Positions 50,284 to 60,336 of a stretch of 64,000 nt of DNA are shown here, in pieces. Every line of letters starts with the position of its first letter. Position 1 is the first letter of the stretch. A program made the translations under genes and the position numbers. The stretch spans positions 885,051,335 to 885,115,334 of the forward strand of contig OY856410.1 in assembly GCA_963693085.1 (NCBI GenBank), read 5' to 3'. The stretch comes from Alisma plantago-aquatica (lineage: Eukaryota; Streptophyta; Magnoliopsida; Alismatales; Alismataceae). Under the pieces are notes generated by a model, which was given only the letters and a program-made list of their open reading frames with translations, had not been told where the DNA came from and made no database searches.

Positions 50284-50679
50284 CTATGGTATCCATGTGT
50301 GGACAAAACCACAGAAGCTCCATAAACTTGCTTCATACTCGCTAACCTTCATCGTCCCCTGCCTAATCCACTCAAACTGTGAGATCTTCTCATCTAGATA
50401 GGTCTTAGGAAAGTATCTAGTGACAAACTCTTGTCGGAATTCCTGCCATCCGACCTCAACATCAGGTCTTTTCTCTTCTTCTATGGCCCACCAGTGGCCA
50501 GCGCTTCCTTTCAGAAAGTACACAACATGCTTAACTTTATCAGCTTCTGGAATATCAAGGATCCTAAAGTCTCTATCTATCTCAGTAAGCCATGAATCTG
50601 CATCTGTTGGGTCAGTTGTTCCAGCATATTTAGTGGCTCCTACCTGACGCAACCGTTCAAAGGTCTTACCAACATTGTG
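50284..50679 (-). pseudogene. Chromovirus gag (copy B), N-terminus deleted
   Basis: The frame includes TFERLRQVGATKYAGT, ADSWLTEIDRDFRIL, KVKHVVYFLKGSAGHWW and FRQEFVTRYFPKTYL: the retrotransposon gag capsid domain. It stops near 50284. The open frame extends right to 50760, but its first 27 or so residues are antisense LTR sequence, because the leader, primer-binding site, gag start and LTR end are missing. The join lies at ACATTGT (50672-50678). Confidence 0.82.
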
Positions 50680-53013
50680 CCGTCTCAACACAAGGATAAC
50701 AAGTACCAGTTGCTTTACTTTAACATATACAATAGCAAGATAAAACCTTGAGGAAAACAAACCAAAATCTCAATTAGTTAATAAAAACCCACTAAGAACT
50801 ATCTCCCAAGGACCTAAGAGTACAGATACAACACATAGGACTTCTATCTATAAGATACGATAGACAGTGTACTCAACCTGAGCTACTACTGTTGTCCCTG
50901 CTGATGTGGTCCTTCCTCTGTAGTCCAGTTTCTATATCCTCTTCCATGTCCACCTAAAAATAGTGGATCCCACGGGGTGAGACTATTGTCCCAGCGAGAG
51001 ATATAACTCTCTACCAACAACATTATTATTACAGGAAATAGTATAAAAACTGAACAGAGGATATCTTTATGCAATTAATAGGTATTTTTACAGTTGAAAG
51101 CATAACATTGATAAAATAGTTCAATTGTTCATAATAGAATTATGAAACATCTATTTTCTTTATAAGGAATATGAAGAACATGTATAAAATCTATCTACTA
51201 AGATGTATAAAAGTAATAAGGCATCCACTAATGTTTTCCGTATTTGATCCTTAAGAAAATATGCTACATTGCTGATTACATGTTTACATTCAGACTTATG
51301 CCCAGAGGAGATGAGGTATACCACTCATACTCCAACCGACCATGACTACGTTAAGCATCAGTACCATACAAGGTCATTGGAAGAGTCGGCTATCAAGACC
51401 TCACATGTCTCGGTCAGTATGAGATAACTGGCAGGACATCTTGTGTCAACTGCAATTAGCTATGTCAAGGTATAGAGGCATCTTTGCTATAGAGTTACTG
51501 TCATAGCATGTACTCTCTTCGGGAGAAGAACATTGAGCTTTCCATGATTATTTGTCATTAGGAAGACCACTAATCGATCATGGTTTAATTTCATCAGGAA
51601 GACCACTGAGTCATTTGGGTTTAGTTGGGGAGTCCACTGAGCACCCCTATTTAGTTGGGGAGTCCACTGAGCACCCCTGTATAAAAATTACATATTCAAA
51701 AATATGTATACCGAGTTAAAATCATTTCACCATTTAGAAAATCCTGACACTGAATGGATCTATGGTCTGGGAAACTACATGATAATATTTATCTTTATTA
51801 ATTAAGTACATTGCAGTATCTTTTAACATCAATCAAGTTATAAGCAAGAATTATATCAGATGCTACAAAGAAAGGTATAATATGTTTATGAAGTACTTTC
51901 ATGATTCTTTGGAACACATATAACACTTAGAATCTCAATCTCTTATCATTATCATGCCTAGGTATTCAAACCCTTAATTCATCACTGAGTCTTGTCACCA
52001 CTTAGCAGGTAACCATTACCTCTAGGTCATTAGACCAAGGTATTAATTCACATAGTTCACAAAGCTCATTGACACTATATCATATAACATTATAGCTCTT
52101 ACTTAGATATGCTCATCGCCTCATTATTCCTGCATGGTTAGTATATCATGCTAATCAACCATATCAAATATATGGCAAAACCCTGTAATGTAAAAAGAAA
52201 CACATTCTTATTATTTAATTAGAGTTAGAGTTTCCCTTCATCAACCGATTAGGGTTTCAAACCATCTCATCACCCATTCTTCGGGTTATGATTTACCTTT
52301 ATTAATCAGTTAGGGTTTCAAGATTACGTCACAAACGATTAAGCCCTAATTCATACTCCATTCATACTAGGAGTATCAACATGTTCATATTACATTGTTG
52401 ATGTAAGTTTCTCTCTCATCTTCCCTAGGATATTGAGTGCACCATGCTTTTACTAGGTTAGCTCAATTCTCCACTTAAGGTACATTAGTTCACCATTATC
52501 ATATTGCATTAATCTCATTGCATTTTAATGTTGCATTTAATGCCACACACAACATATATCACTTAGTTAAATACATTAGATTGAAGCATACCTACCATAT
52601 TGGGCATCATGGTGTATATATGCTATCATATTGTGTTTAAGGTACAACCTTCACATCCTATCATGTATCCATATCGGTCATGTGGTGAAACCACATCTTC
52701 ATATCATTTTTAGGGTGTATCCCTTAACACCATATCTTGTAACCATCTCAGGTTATCTACCACTTAGTTCTTATCATCTCATGTCAACCTCATATCGTGT
52801 ATGGGTTAGATTCTTGACCTCATATCGGGCATATGGATATATTTGGATCCTATATCATGTACAAGGGTGCACTATATCGGACATAGGAATATACTACTTC
52901 CATATCGTGCACATGGTGTGCACCATATCAGGCATAGAATGTATTTCCTCATCATGTATCATTTAAGTGGTATATACATAATACCATGTCGGGTTTCCAT
53001 ATTGGATTGTCAT
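50672..53013 (-). repeat. Chromovirus LTR C, left part
   Basis: It matches LTR A from about 30072 on. The first 177 bp of LTR A have no counterpart here because of the deletion that fused LTR to gag. Several blocks are more diverged than A is from B. It ends with GTCAT at 53009-53013, where the young copia element is inserted. The left part of its CATATCG array is at 52595-53013. Confidence 0.82.
52595..53013. repeat. CATATCG array, LTR C (left half)
   Basis: The same motif family as in LTRs A and B, split by the young insertion; the other half is at 58515-58925. Confidence 0.7.
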
Positions 53014-53354
53014 TGTTGGATAAATTGGATATTATGATAAATCCCTTTGTTTCGATGATGACAAACATTTCATTCTTATTAATCTAACGAGCTACTTAAG
53101 TGTGCAGGAACAAAGTGATGACAAAGTTCTAGGGAATCCTTACGCTTGAATGATTATAAATGTCATACAATGTAATCATTTGTAAACTTGTACAAATATA
53201 TAATGTACAAGTACTTAGACTTCATGTAAATCAAGCGTTAGATCTCCCTAGCTAAACACCACACTTAGTTAGGTCATCTCCTTCTAATAGATCACATAAT
53301 GCACACTCATGCACATACTTAGTATCTTAATTAAAAGATTGAAAACAGAGTCAA

Positions 53355-53540
53355 TCTCGGTCGACCACACTCCTCGACCGAGACACTCTCGGTCGACAAA
53401 CTTCTCGACCGAGATTGACCAAAAGTAGCCGTTAGACACAGCAGTTGATAGTTGCAAATCAACGTTAATCCAGAGAGCCTGTCGGTCGACAAATCCTCGA
53501 CCGACTGGGCATCTCGGTCGACAAGTCCTCGACCGAGATG
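53355..53540. repeat. Paired GGTCGAC hairpins, left LTR
   Basis: Units of TCTCGGTCGAC, short loop, CTCGACCGAGA start at about 53355 and 53387, and again at 53481 and 53512: 32 and 31 bp apart, with about 94 bp between the first members' partners. Stems are 9-11 bp with loops of 5-8 bases. They end about 135 bp before the TATA box. Confidence 0.9.
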
Positions 53541-53672
53541 GTCTCTGACAGCAACTGCAGAATTAATTAACTAGCCGTTGCTAATGCGCCTAACTTATTC
53601 CTAACGGCTAGTTAAGCACTAGGAACCCCCTAGAAGTTGTCTAGAACGTCCTTAAGCTTACTTAGGCCATTC

Positions 53673-53681
53673 CTATAAATA
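53673..53681 (+). promoter_or_regulatory. TATA box, left LTR
   Basis: CTATAAATA in the context TTCCTATAAATAGGAC, identical at 57772-57780. Transcripts would start a few tens of bases downstream. Confidence 0.7.
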
Positions 53682-54411
53682 GGACAACCCATAGGACACT
53701 AGTATACACTTGTTACACTTGAGAATACACTTGAGCATACTTGAGCAATCTTTTGCAAGCAAAATTTGAGCACTGTGATCATAGGCCTACATTCTCCTTA
53801 GCTCAATCTAGTGTCCTATAGGCTAGATTCTCCTACCTACAGCAATCACAAGTTCACATACTTGGCTAGGAGATCTTACGCTTGATCTTGGCATATCAAG
53901 CCTTGAGCTTAAAGGATAAGTTGTAATTTCTGTTTTCCTTTCTTGTTCCTGTTTATCTTGTGTACTCTCCTTGCTACTCCTAGGGTTGGAGGCTGCAGAT
54001 TGGAGAGGGTTGACTTCTCAGGTGGAGAAGGGGACTTCAAGCTACTTCAAGAAGACTATCGCAGGGGAAGCTACTTCAGAAGGCTGGTGCAACGGGAGTT
54101 GGTGCATCTACTTCAAGGGAAGGCTGCTTCAAGGTTGGCGATTACTTCTAGGTGAAGGTTGCTTGAAGGGTTTAGGAAAAGAGATTGTATTTTATGTAAA
54201 TTCCTTGAAGAGGTAATAAAATAAATTTCTTTTCAAATCTCGGTTGGGTAAGCAACCGGGTAGTGGACTGACGGCTATAGTATTTGCTATAGTTGGAACC
54301 ACTCTAAACCTTGTGTCTCCTTTTCCAATATTCTCTTTGTGGTTGTTGAAGTGCAATAATTGTTAAATTATCTATAAAACTCTATTCACCCCCCCTCTAG
54401 AGGTTTTTCAA

Positions 54412-54424
54412 TTGGTATCAGAGC
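54412..54424 (+). other. Primer-binding site of young element
   Basis: TTGGTATCAGAGC begins one base after the left LTR; a perfect match to the initiator Met tRNA complement. Confidence 0.92.
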
Positions 54425-54492
54425 AGGCTTCAAGGAGCCCTAACAAGGTCTTGAAGAGATAAAGGGAGGAGGTGACTACAATCACAAGAAGC

Positions 54493-55419
54493 ATGGACCA
54501 AAGTTCGACAAGTTGCAATTGGTGCTTAGGAACAAAGCACTCTACGTCTAAATGTCCATGGAGGTCAAAGAAAGGAGATGCACATAAAGAGTGTTTCGTT
54601 GCTACAATAAGTGAGGAAGAAGAAGAAGAGGTAAGCTTGCTTGATTTACCCAAGGAGGAGTTAGTTGCTATCATTGAAGAAACACATAATAAATATGTTG
54701 AATGCAAAAAGAAGTTAAAAAAATCCAGTAAAGAAAATGATGATCTAAATGCTAGACTTTCTGCTCTTACATCTGAAAATGACGATTTATATGCTAAATT
54801 GAATACTCTTGGTTTTGAAAAAGACAGCATTATGTCTGATAATCGTACCTTGAAATCATCTCTAAGTAACAGTGAAGTAAAGATCTTTACTCTAGAAACA
54901 AACTATGATCTTCTATGTCAAGAAAAAGCTGAATTGCTTACAAAATTAAATGATTTTCAAAAACAACCTATATTGTGCACCCATGTAGATTATGACAATA
55001 TAGTGAAAGAAAGAAATATGTTATCATCCAATCTAGACCAAGCAAAATTAGATATCAAGAAAAGAATGGATGAGATCGTTAAGTTGCAACAAGAAGTTAG
55101 TAAGTTAAGCAACAATGGAATCCTTGATAGAATATTAGAAAATTCATATCATCAAATAGGGAGAAGAGGACTAGGTTATAAGCCTAATGAGAAATCCCAT
55201 CAACAACCTAGAAGAACACAAGCGAGTCAATCTGCTTATATACCTAGAGGCACAAAAATGTATATACCCAAGAATAACCTAGATCAAAACCATAGAAAAA
55301 GGCTTGAGGTTGATTCAATTTGTTGTCATTATTGCTCACGCCTTGGACATTATTCTTTTTCATGCCCATACAAGAAAAAGTATGTCGAGATGGTATGGGT
55401 TCCAAAAACCCCAAATTAA
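54493..55419 (+). CDS. Truncated Gag: two zinc knuckles around a coiled coil
   Basis: Starting at the ATG at 54493 this frame encodes 308 residues with no break. Near the start is a CX2CX4HX4C knuckle (CNWCLGTKHSTSKC). Residues about 40-215 are rich in Leu, Glu, Lys and Asn with heptad-like spacing (ENDDLNARLSALTSENDDLY), so probably a coiled coil. A basic stretch follows (RRGLGYKPNEK, PRRTQ), then knuckle 2 (CHYCSRLGHYSFSC) and the end VWVPKTPN before TAA. The order matches residues from about 275 onward of the intact inner copia Gag, so the capsid half is absent. It may bind element RNA and assemble with a helper Gag; this is inference. A GTG at 54472 lies in frame upstream, but ATG is the likelier start. 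Confidence 0.8.
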   Translation: MDQSSTSCNWCLGTKHSTSKCPWRSKKGDAHKECFVATISEEEEEEVSLLDLPKEELVAIIEETHNKYVECKKKLKKSSKENDDLNARLSALTSENDDLYAKLNTLGFEKDSIMSDNRTLKSSLSNSEVKIFTLETNYDLLCQEKAELLTKLNDFQKQPILCTHVDYDNIVKERNMLSSNLDQAKLDIKKRMDEIVKLQQEVSKLSNNGILDRILENSYHQIGRRGLGYKPNEKSHQQPRRTQASQSAYIPRGTKMYIPKNNLDQNHRKRLEVDSICCHYCSRLGHYSFSCPYKKKYVEMVWVPKTPN

Positions 55420-55630
55420 ATAGGTTTGACTAAGTTGAGATATGACCAAAGACCTTAATTTGTATATCCTTATGTCTATCTCAACTTAACATTTAGGGAT
55501 AACAAAATCAAAAATTAAAAGATTTAATAGCACCTTGATACACATATGTTTATCTCAAACTGATCTTTGAATAAGATACAGCCTATATTTCACTTGAAAT
55601 ATATTTCTGAAACAGTTTCCAGAAACTTGA

Positions 55631-55685
55631 TCGGTCGAGAAGTTGTCGACCGAATATTCCTCGGTCGAGCAATTGTCGACCGAGC
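55631..55685. repeat. Internal hairpin pair 1, opposite orientation
   Basis: Two units TCGGTCGAG, loop, GTCGACCGA start at 55631 and 55661. The inner stem asymmetry (GAG then GTC) is the reverse complement of the LTR units (GAC then CTC). Confidence 0.85.
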
Positions 55686-56340
55686 ATATCACTGTTCTCA
55701 GACTGCTGTAAATCTTTACATTGTATGTGAAAATTATTCTTAACTGATCATGCTTACATTTCTATTTAATCATTCTTTTATTGCACATTTCTTTTTCAGA
55801 AATACTTGCAATGAATAAAATGTTTCAAATAAATTTTTGTGTGCTTCTATATTAAGCATCACTTATTTTAGTCTATCCAAAGTAATCTTAAATTCATGAA
55901 TGGATATTATTCTTGAATATGCTTCATCATATTTGATGTCCTTATTAAGCTCTCATAATTAGTACACTTTAATGAGTCTCAAATTGATATTTGCAAGCTA
56001 TCTGCAGAACTCATACTTCGCATATGAATGATTCATACTGGAAACCTGCAGAATATGCCTCTTGGTTAAAATAAAATTTGACCAAGGGGCGCTATGGTCG
56101 TAATCAAGGACGACCTAAAATAAACTTTGATAAAAATTGTTTATTTGAACATTATTTTATTGAACTTAATCTTAGCATATTTTTAAATCAAAACGTCAAA
56201 TCATTTGTGGTAATTAGAAACCTTAAATATTATTACTCCCTTGGAATATACATAACAAATAAGGGAATAATAATTCAAACAGGCAACTATTACAATCAAA
56301 ATTAAATTTTCAAATAACAAAACAGTTCTCCAGAAACATT

Positions 56341-56399
56341 CTCGGTCGAGCAACTAGTCGACCGAGAACATTGTCGGTCGAGCAACTGTCGACCGACTG
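56341..56399. repeat. Internal hairpin pair 2, opposite orientation
   Basis: Two units TCGGTCGAGCAACT(A)GTCGACCGA start at 56342 and 56374, 32 bp apart, with the same orientation as pair 1. Confidence 0.85.
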
Positions 56400-57098
56400 G
56401 GTTTCTGTTTTTCAGATTAACATAAATTGCATACATCTTTGTTAAATCTTGGGCATCCTATATATTTGCTTAGTATTCAAACTTTCATCTATCTAAGGAG
56501 GAGCAAAGCATAAGAAAAAAGAGGAGATTATCAAAACTTTGACCATTTGATTAAAGAAGCTTACAAAAATATTATGTGTAGCTGAAAATTTTCAAGAAAT
56601 TTATGAATTTATTGAAAATGGCATCTTGTATTTACAGGAATTCTCTACCCAAAATAGGGCTTTTAGATGGAGACATTTTTATGTAATCTAAGCTTAGAGG
56701 ATTCTCATTTGATCTAGGGCTTAACATCCTTTGATTCATGAGAAATCAATATACATTTATCATATGCTTAAAGGAATCTCATATCATTTCAAGGCTTAAC
56801 CTCCTTTGCGAATGATTAAGAAACAAATTGTGGATAAATTAGATAAAAATCCATGTTCCTAATAGGATATCTAATTAAGGGGGAGCATTATATTAAGGGG
56901 GAAAAGAAAAATAAAACATTCAACTTGGATATCTTTTTGAAATGACAAAGGGGGAGAAAGAATATAAAAGAGTTTCATCACATCTTGGCCAGCACTCACT
57001 TGAAAAACATAAATAGCTACAAAAAGTAAATTTTCAGGTATGAAACTCTCATGCTTTATATTTCCTTATTTCATATTTAGGAAATGTTTGTCATCTTC

Positions 57099-57112
57099 AA
57101 AAAGGGGGAGAT
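57099..57112 (+). other. Polypurine tract of young element
   Basis: AAAAAGGGGGAGAT directly before the right LTR; the standard plus-strand primer of SIRE-like elements. Confidence 0.88.
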
Positions 57113-57453
57113 TGTTGGATAAATTGGATATTATGATAAATCCCTTTGTTTCGATGATGACAAACATTTCATTCTTATTAATCTAACGAGCTACTTAAGT
57201 GTGCAGGAACAAAGTGATGACAAAGTTCTAGGGAATCCTTACGCTTGAATGATTATAAATGTCATACAATGTAATCATTTGTAAACTTGTACAAATATAT
57301 AATGTACAAGTACTTAGACTTCATGTAAATCAAGCGTTAGATCTCCCTAGCTAAACACCACACTTAGTTAGGTCATCTCCTTCTAATAGATCACATAATG
57401 CACACTCATGCACATACTTAGTATCTTAATTAAAAGATTGAAAACAGAGTCAA

Positions 57454-57639
57454 TCTCGGTCGACCACACTCCTCGACCGAGACACTCTCGGTCGACAAAC
57501 TTCTCGACCGAGATTGACCAAAAGTAGCCGTTAGACACAGCAGTTGACAGTTGCAAATCAACGTTAATCCAGAGAGCCTGTCGGTCGACAAATCCTCGAC
57601 CGACTGGGCATCTCGGTCGACAAGTCCTCGACCGAGATG
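57454..57639. repeat. Paired GGTCGAC hairpins, right LTR
   Basis: Identical copy of 53355-53540. Confidence 0.9.
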
Positions 57640-57771
57640 GTCTCTGACAGCAACTGCAGAATTAATTAACTAGCCGTTGCTAATGCGCCTAACTTATTCC
57701 TAACGGCTAGTTAAGCACTAGGAACCCCCTAGAAGTTGTCTAGAACGTCCTTAAGCTTACTTAGGCCATTC

Positions 57772-57780
57772 CTATAAATA
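57772..57780 (+). promoter_or_regulatory. TATA box, right LTR
   Basis: CTATAAATA, the copy of 53673-53681. Confidence 0.65.
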
Positions 57781-58514
57781 GGACAACCCATAGGACACTA
57801 GTATACACTTGTTACACTTGAGAATACACTTGAGCATACTTGAGCAATCTTTTGCAAGCAAAATTTGAGCACTGTGATCATAGGCCTACATTCTCCTTAG
57901 CTCAATCTAGTGTCCTATAGGCTAGATTCTCCTACCTACAGCAATCACAAGTTCACATACTTGGCTAGGAGATCTTACGCTTGATCTTGGCATATCAAGC
58001 CTTGAGCTTAAAGGATAAGTTGTAATTTCTGTTTTCCTTTCTTGTTCCTGTTTATCTTGTGTACTCTCCTTGCTACTCCTAGGGTTGGAGGCTGCAGATT
58101 GGAGAGGGTTGACTTCTCAGGTGGAGAAGGGGACTTCAAGCTACTTCAAGAAGGCTATCGCAGGGGAAGCTACTTCAGAAGGCTGGTGCAACGGGAGTTG
58201 GTGCATCTACTTCAAGGGAAGGCTGCTTCAAGGTTGGCGATTACTTCTAGGTGAAGGCTGCTTGAAGGGTTTAGGAAAAGAGATTGTATTTTATGTAAAT
58301 TCCTTGAAGAGGTAATAAAATAAATTTCTTTTCAAATCCCGGTTGGGTAAGCAACCGGGTAGTGGACTGACGGCTATAGTATTTGCTATAGTTGGAACCA
58401 CTCTAAACCTTGTGTCTCCTTTTCCAATATTCTCTTTGTGGTTGTTGAAGTGCAATAATTGTTAAATTATCTATAAAACTCTATTCACCCCCCCTCTAGA
58501 GGTTTTTCAGTCAT

Positions 58515-58925
58515 ATCGGGTTACTATATTGGCTATCATATTAGGTTACCAAGTTGGATAGACTATTAGGCTCATAACCCTTTATGCCTTCAAGAATCAG
58601 TTCTATCATATGTTTGAATGATAATCTAGATATCTAGTTGGACCCTTTCATAACAATCCATTACACAAAGGATAGGGTATATCGGGTTTCAATCTATCAT
58701 CTAGGGTTTTTAACCATATCGGGTAGAGTGTACCATATCGTGTGAAAGGTATAACCTTAATCTTGTATCATGTATAAGGTGCAAGTAGGTACCTCCCCTA
58801 TCATTCATAAGGCATGCCTCATATTGTGTATGAGGTATCACCGATTTCTATGTCGGGTTACCTTTCATCTTAGGTTCCTATTCGGGTTTTAAGGAACTTC
58901 AACCCCATATCGGGTTGTACCATGA
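58515..58925. repeat. CATATCG array, LTR C (right half)
   Basis: Continuation of 52595-53013 with copies such as CATATCGGGTTAC, CATATCGTGTG and CATATCGGGTTG. Confidence 0.7.
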
Positions 58926-59418
58926 TGTTCTCATCATCATCAACTTCAAGACCTTTGTCTTTCTATTCTAAATCATGGAAAATAGTCCTAAAAACTTATT
59001 GGAACTCAAAGGAACATCAATTGATCAAAGGAATTCGAAATTAAAAGTAATCAACAAGTTCAATCAATATTGAAAGTGCATAATAACATAGTTGGGTTTA
59101 AGTTATATAACCCACCTCTAGAACAACTTAAAAACTTCATGCTCTAATTATTCACGTTCCCAAGGTTGAATATGAGCTTCTCTAAGCTCCAAGGCTTGAG
59201 CTCCTTTGCTTTTTCACGATATCTTCACTCATTATAGCCAATATCGCCTTGCTAGGTTGATATCACCTTTCTTGGACGATATCCCTCTTCTTTGGCCAAT
59301 ACCAAGATCTAGAACTTGACACTCCTAACTCATGCACGATGCTAGAGTGATATGCATGATATCTAAGGGAAAGATGGTAACAAGATCTGAAAATTCTACT
59401 AATAGTTGAAGAAAAGGG

Positions 59419-59427
59419 TATTTATAC
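59419..59427 (-). promoter_or_regulatory. Putative TATA box of LTR C
   Basis: The minus strand reads GTATAAATA, matching LTRs A and B. As the 5' LTR copy it would have driven the element. Confidence 0.55.
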
Positions 59428-60336
59428 TTGTGTTTAGTGAAAAAGAGTGTAAGAGGTGTCATTACCTTAAGCTACTAAGTGCCATATTTCCATGAATGGA
59501 TTGACACATGTATTTGCATGTATCTCATCTTTATCTTGCCATTCAAAAATAAAATCTTAAGGTTAATGCAAAGGATAAGGGTCGTCCCTTTGGTTATCTT
59601 CTTGGGCAAGTTACTTCCACTCACCTTATTATATTCAACACAACCTTTTCCAAAGAAAAGTTGCAAACCGATACTTATGAATTCCTTGAGTGTATATCCC
59701 ATCATGGGAAAATCCAAGAGTCAAAACATTGATAGGAGACTCCCTCTATGGCTCCATAGCTGATAGGGACTCCCACTTCAAGTCTACAACTTGATATAAG
59801 TCATATAAAGCTTTAACTACATTATTTCCTTAGTCTTTTCTTCACCAAGAATACTATCCCTCAAAGATGCATCCAACATGGTGTCTCCTTCTTTCTCAAT
59901 CCTATATATAACACTATGAAGGAGTAGAGACACTTTATAAGAGGTAATTTACACATCAACGCTACATTTTAGATAATTTACAATTTGTACCATAATTGAT
60001 GCACAAAGCACTTAACATTATTCAAACAAGTTCTCGCTTAGAATTTAGGCTTTCCACAAGCCTCCACTTAGAATCATTCTCTCTCTCATGATGTTATAAT
60101 ACTTAGGGTACATTCAACATGTGACATTTTGCAATATAACCCCTCATCTTGGGTAAATTGCACTTTACACTCAGACTATCATATAATGCACAAATAATTT
60201 GCAAATGAGCTCAAACTTGAAAATAAACTTCACAAAGAGTCTTAATTACTTTTCAAAATATTAGAACAAGTTTGTAAGTAACTTAATTAAGAAAAACTTC
60301 TAGGGTTAGGCCATAACCCAGGTCAGGGATGTTACA

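Larger units (their letters stand above)
53014..54410 (+). repeat. Left LTR of young element
   Basis: From TGTTGGATAAATTGG to GAGGTTTTTCA. It carries two pairs of GGTCGAC hairpins, a TATA box at 53673 and a C-rich tract near the end. Differences from the right LTR are at 53449, 54055, 54159 and 54240. Confidence 0.95.
55420..57098 (+). other. Internal region of young element without pol
   Basis: No protease, integrase or RT motif is visible. It holds two inverted-type hairpin arrays (55631-55685, 56341-56399) and, from 56880, repeated AAGGGGGAG tracts that look like extra polypurine tracts. A small frame at 56078-56305 (KGRYGRNQGRPKINFDKN) is unrecognised. Confidence 0.7.
53014..58509 (+). 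mobile_element. Young non-autonomous copia element with truncated gag
   Basis: Two 1397-bp LTRs (53014-54410 and 57113-58509) differ at four positions I could find. All four are transitions, with T/A/T/T on the left and C/G/C/C on the right. The target duplication GTCAT is perfect. The primer-binding site TTGGTATCAGAGC and the polypurine tract AAAAAGGGGGAGAT are intact. The 2.7-kb interior holds one ORF for the C-terminal half of a Gag and no pol. LTR identity near 99.7% means insertion was recent. It must have been mobilised by enzymes of another copia element. Confidence 0.93.
57113..58509 (+). repeat. Right LTR of young element
   Basis: Same length as the left LTR (offset 4099 bp). It carries C, G, C and C at 57548, 58154, 58258 and 58339. 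The hairpin array at 57454-57639 and the TATA box are intact. Confidence 0.95.
29895..60336 (-). mobile_element. Tandem Tekay/Del-like chromovirus complex
   Basis: The complex is bounded by AGACT on both sides and has TGT...ACA termini. Read left to right it is LTR A (29895-34213), a 3' internal piece (34214-35785), a truncated copia (35786-42281), LTR B (42282-46220), a longer internal region (46221-50671) and LTR C (50672-60336, itself split by a young element). All chromovirus parts are minus strand. The two internal pieces match closely where they overlap (34214-35785 and 46221-47796). One target duplication around three LTRs indicates a tandem array from unequal LTR recombination, later cut by a deletion. 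The C-terminal chromodomain and LTRs of about 4.3 kb fit the Tekay/Del clade. Confidence 0.8.
58510..60336 (-). repeat. Chromovirus LTR C, right part
   Basis: It resumes with the second GTCAT (58510-58514) and runs to ATGTTACA at 60336, followed by AGACT. It includes the other half of the CATATCG array (to about 58925) and the TATA box at 59419-59427. On the minus strand it is the start of the 5' LTR: TGTAACATCCCTGACCTGGG. Confidence 0.85.

Noticed and set aside
53943..54216. Duplicated ORFs in 53943-54216 and 58042-58315
   Set aside because: They lie in the two nearly identical LTRs of the young element downstream of the TATA box; the repeat explains them and no domain is visible.
54408..54830. 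A 140-codon minus-strand ORF
   Set aside because: It is the antisense of the truncated Gag ORF, whose sense strand has two clear zinc knuckles.
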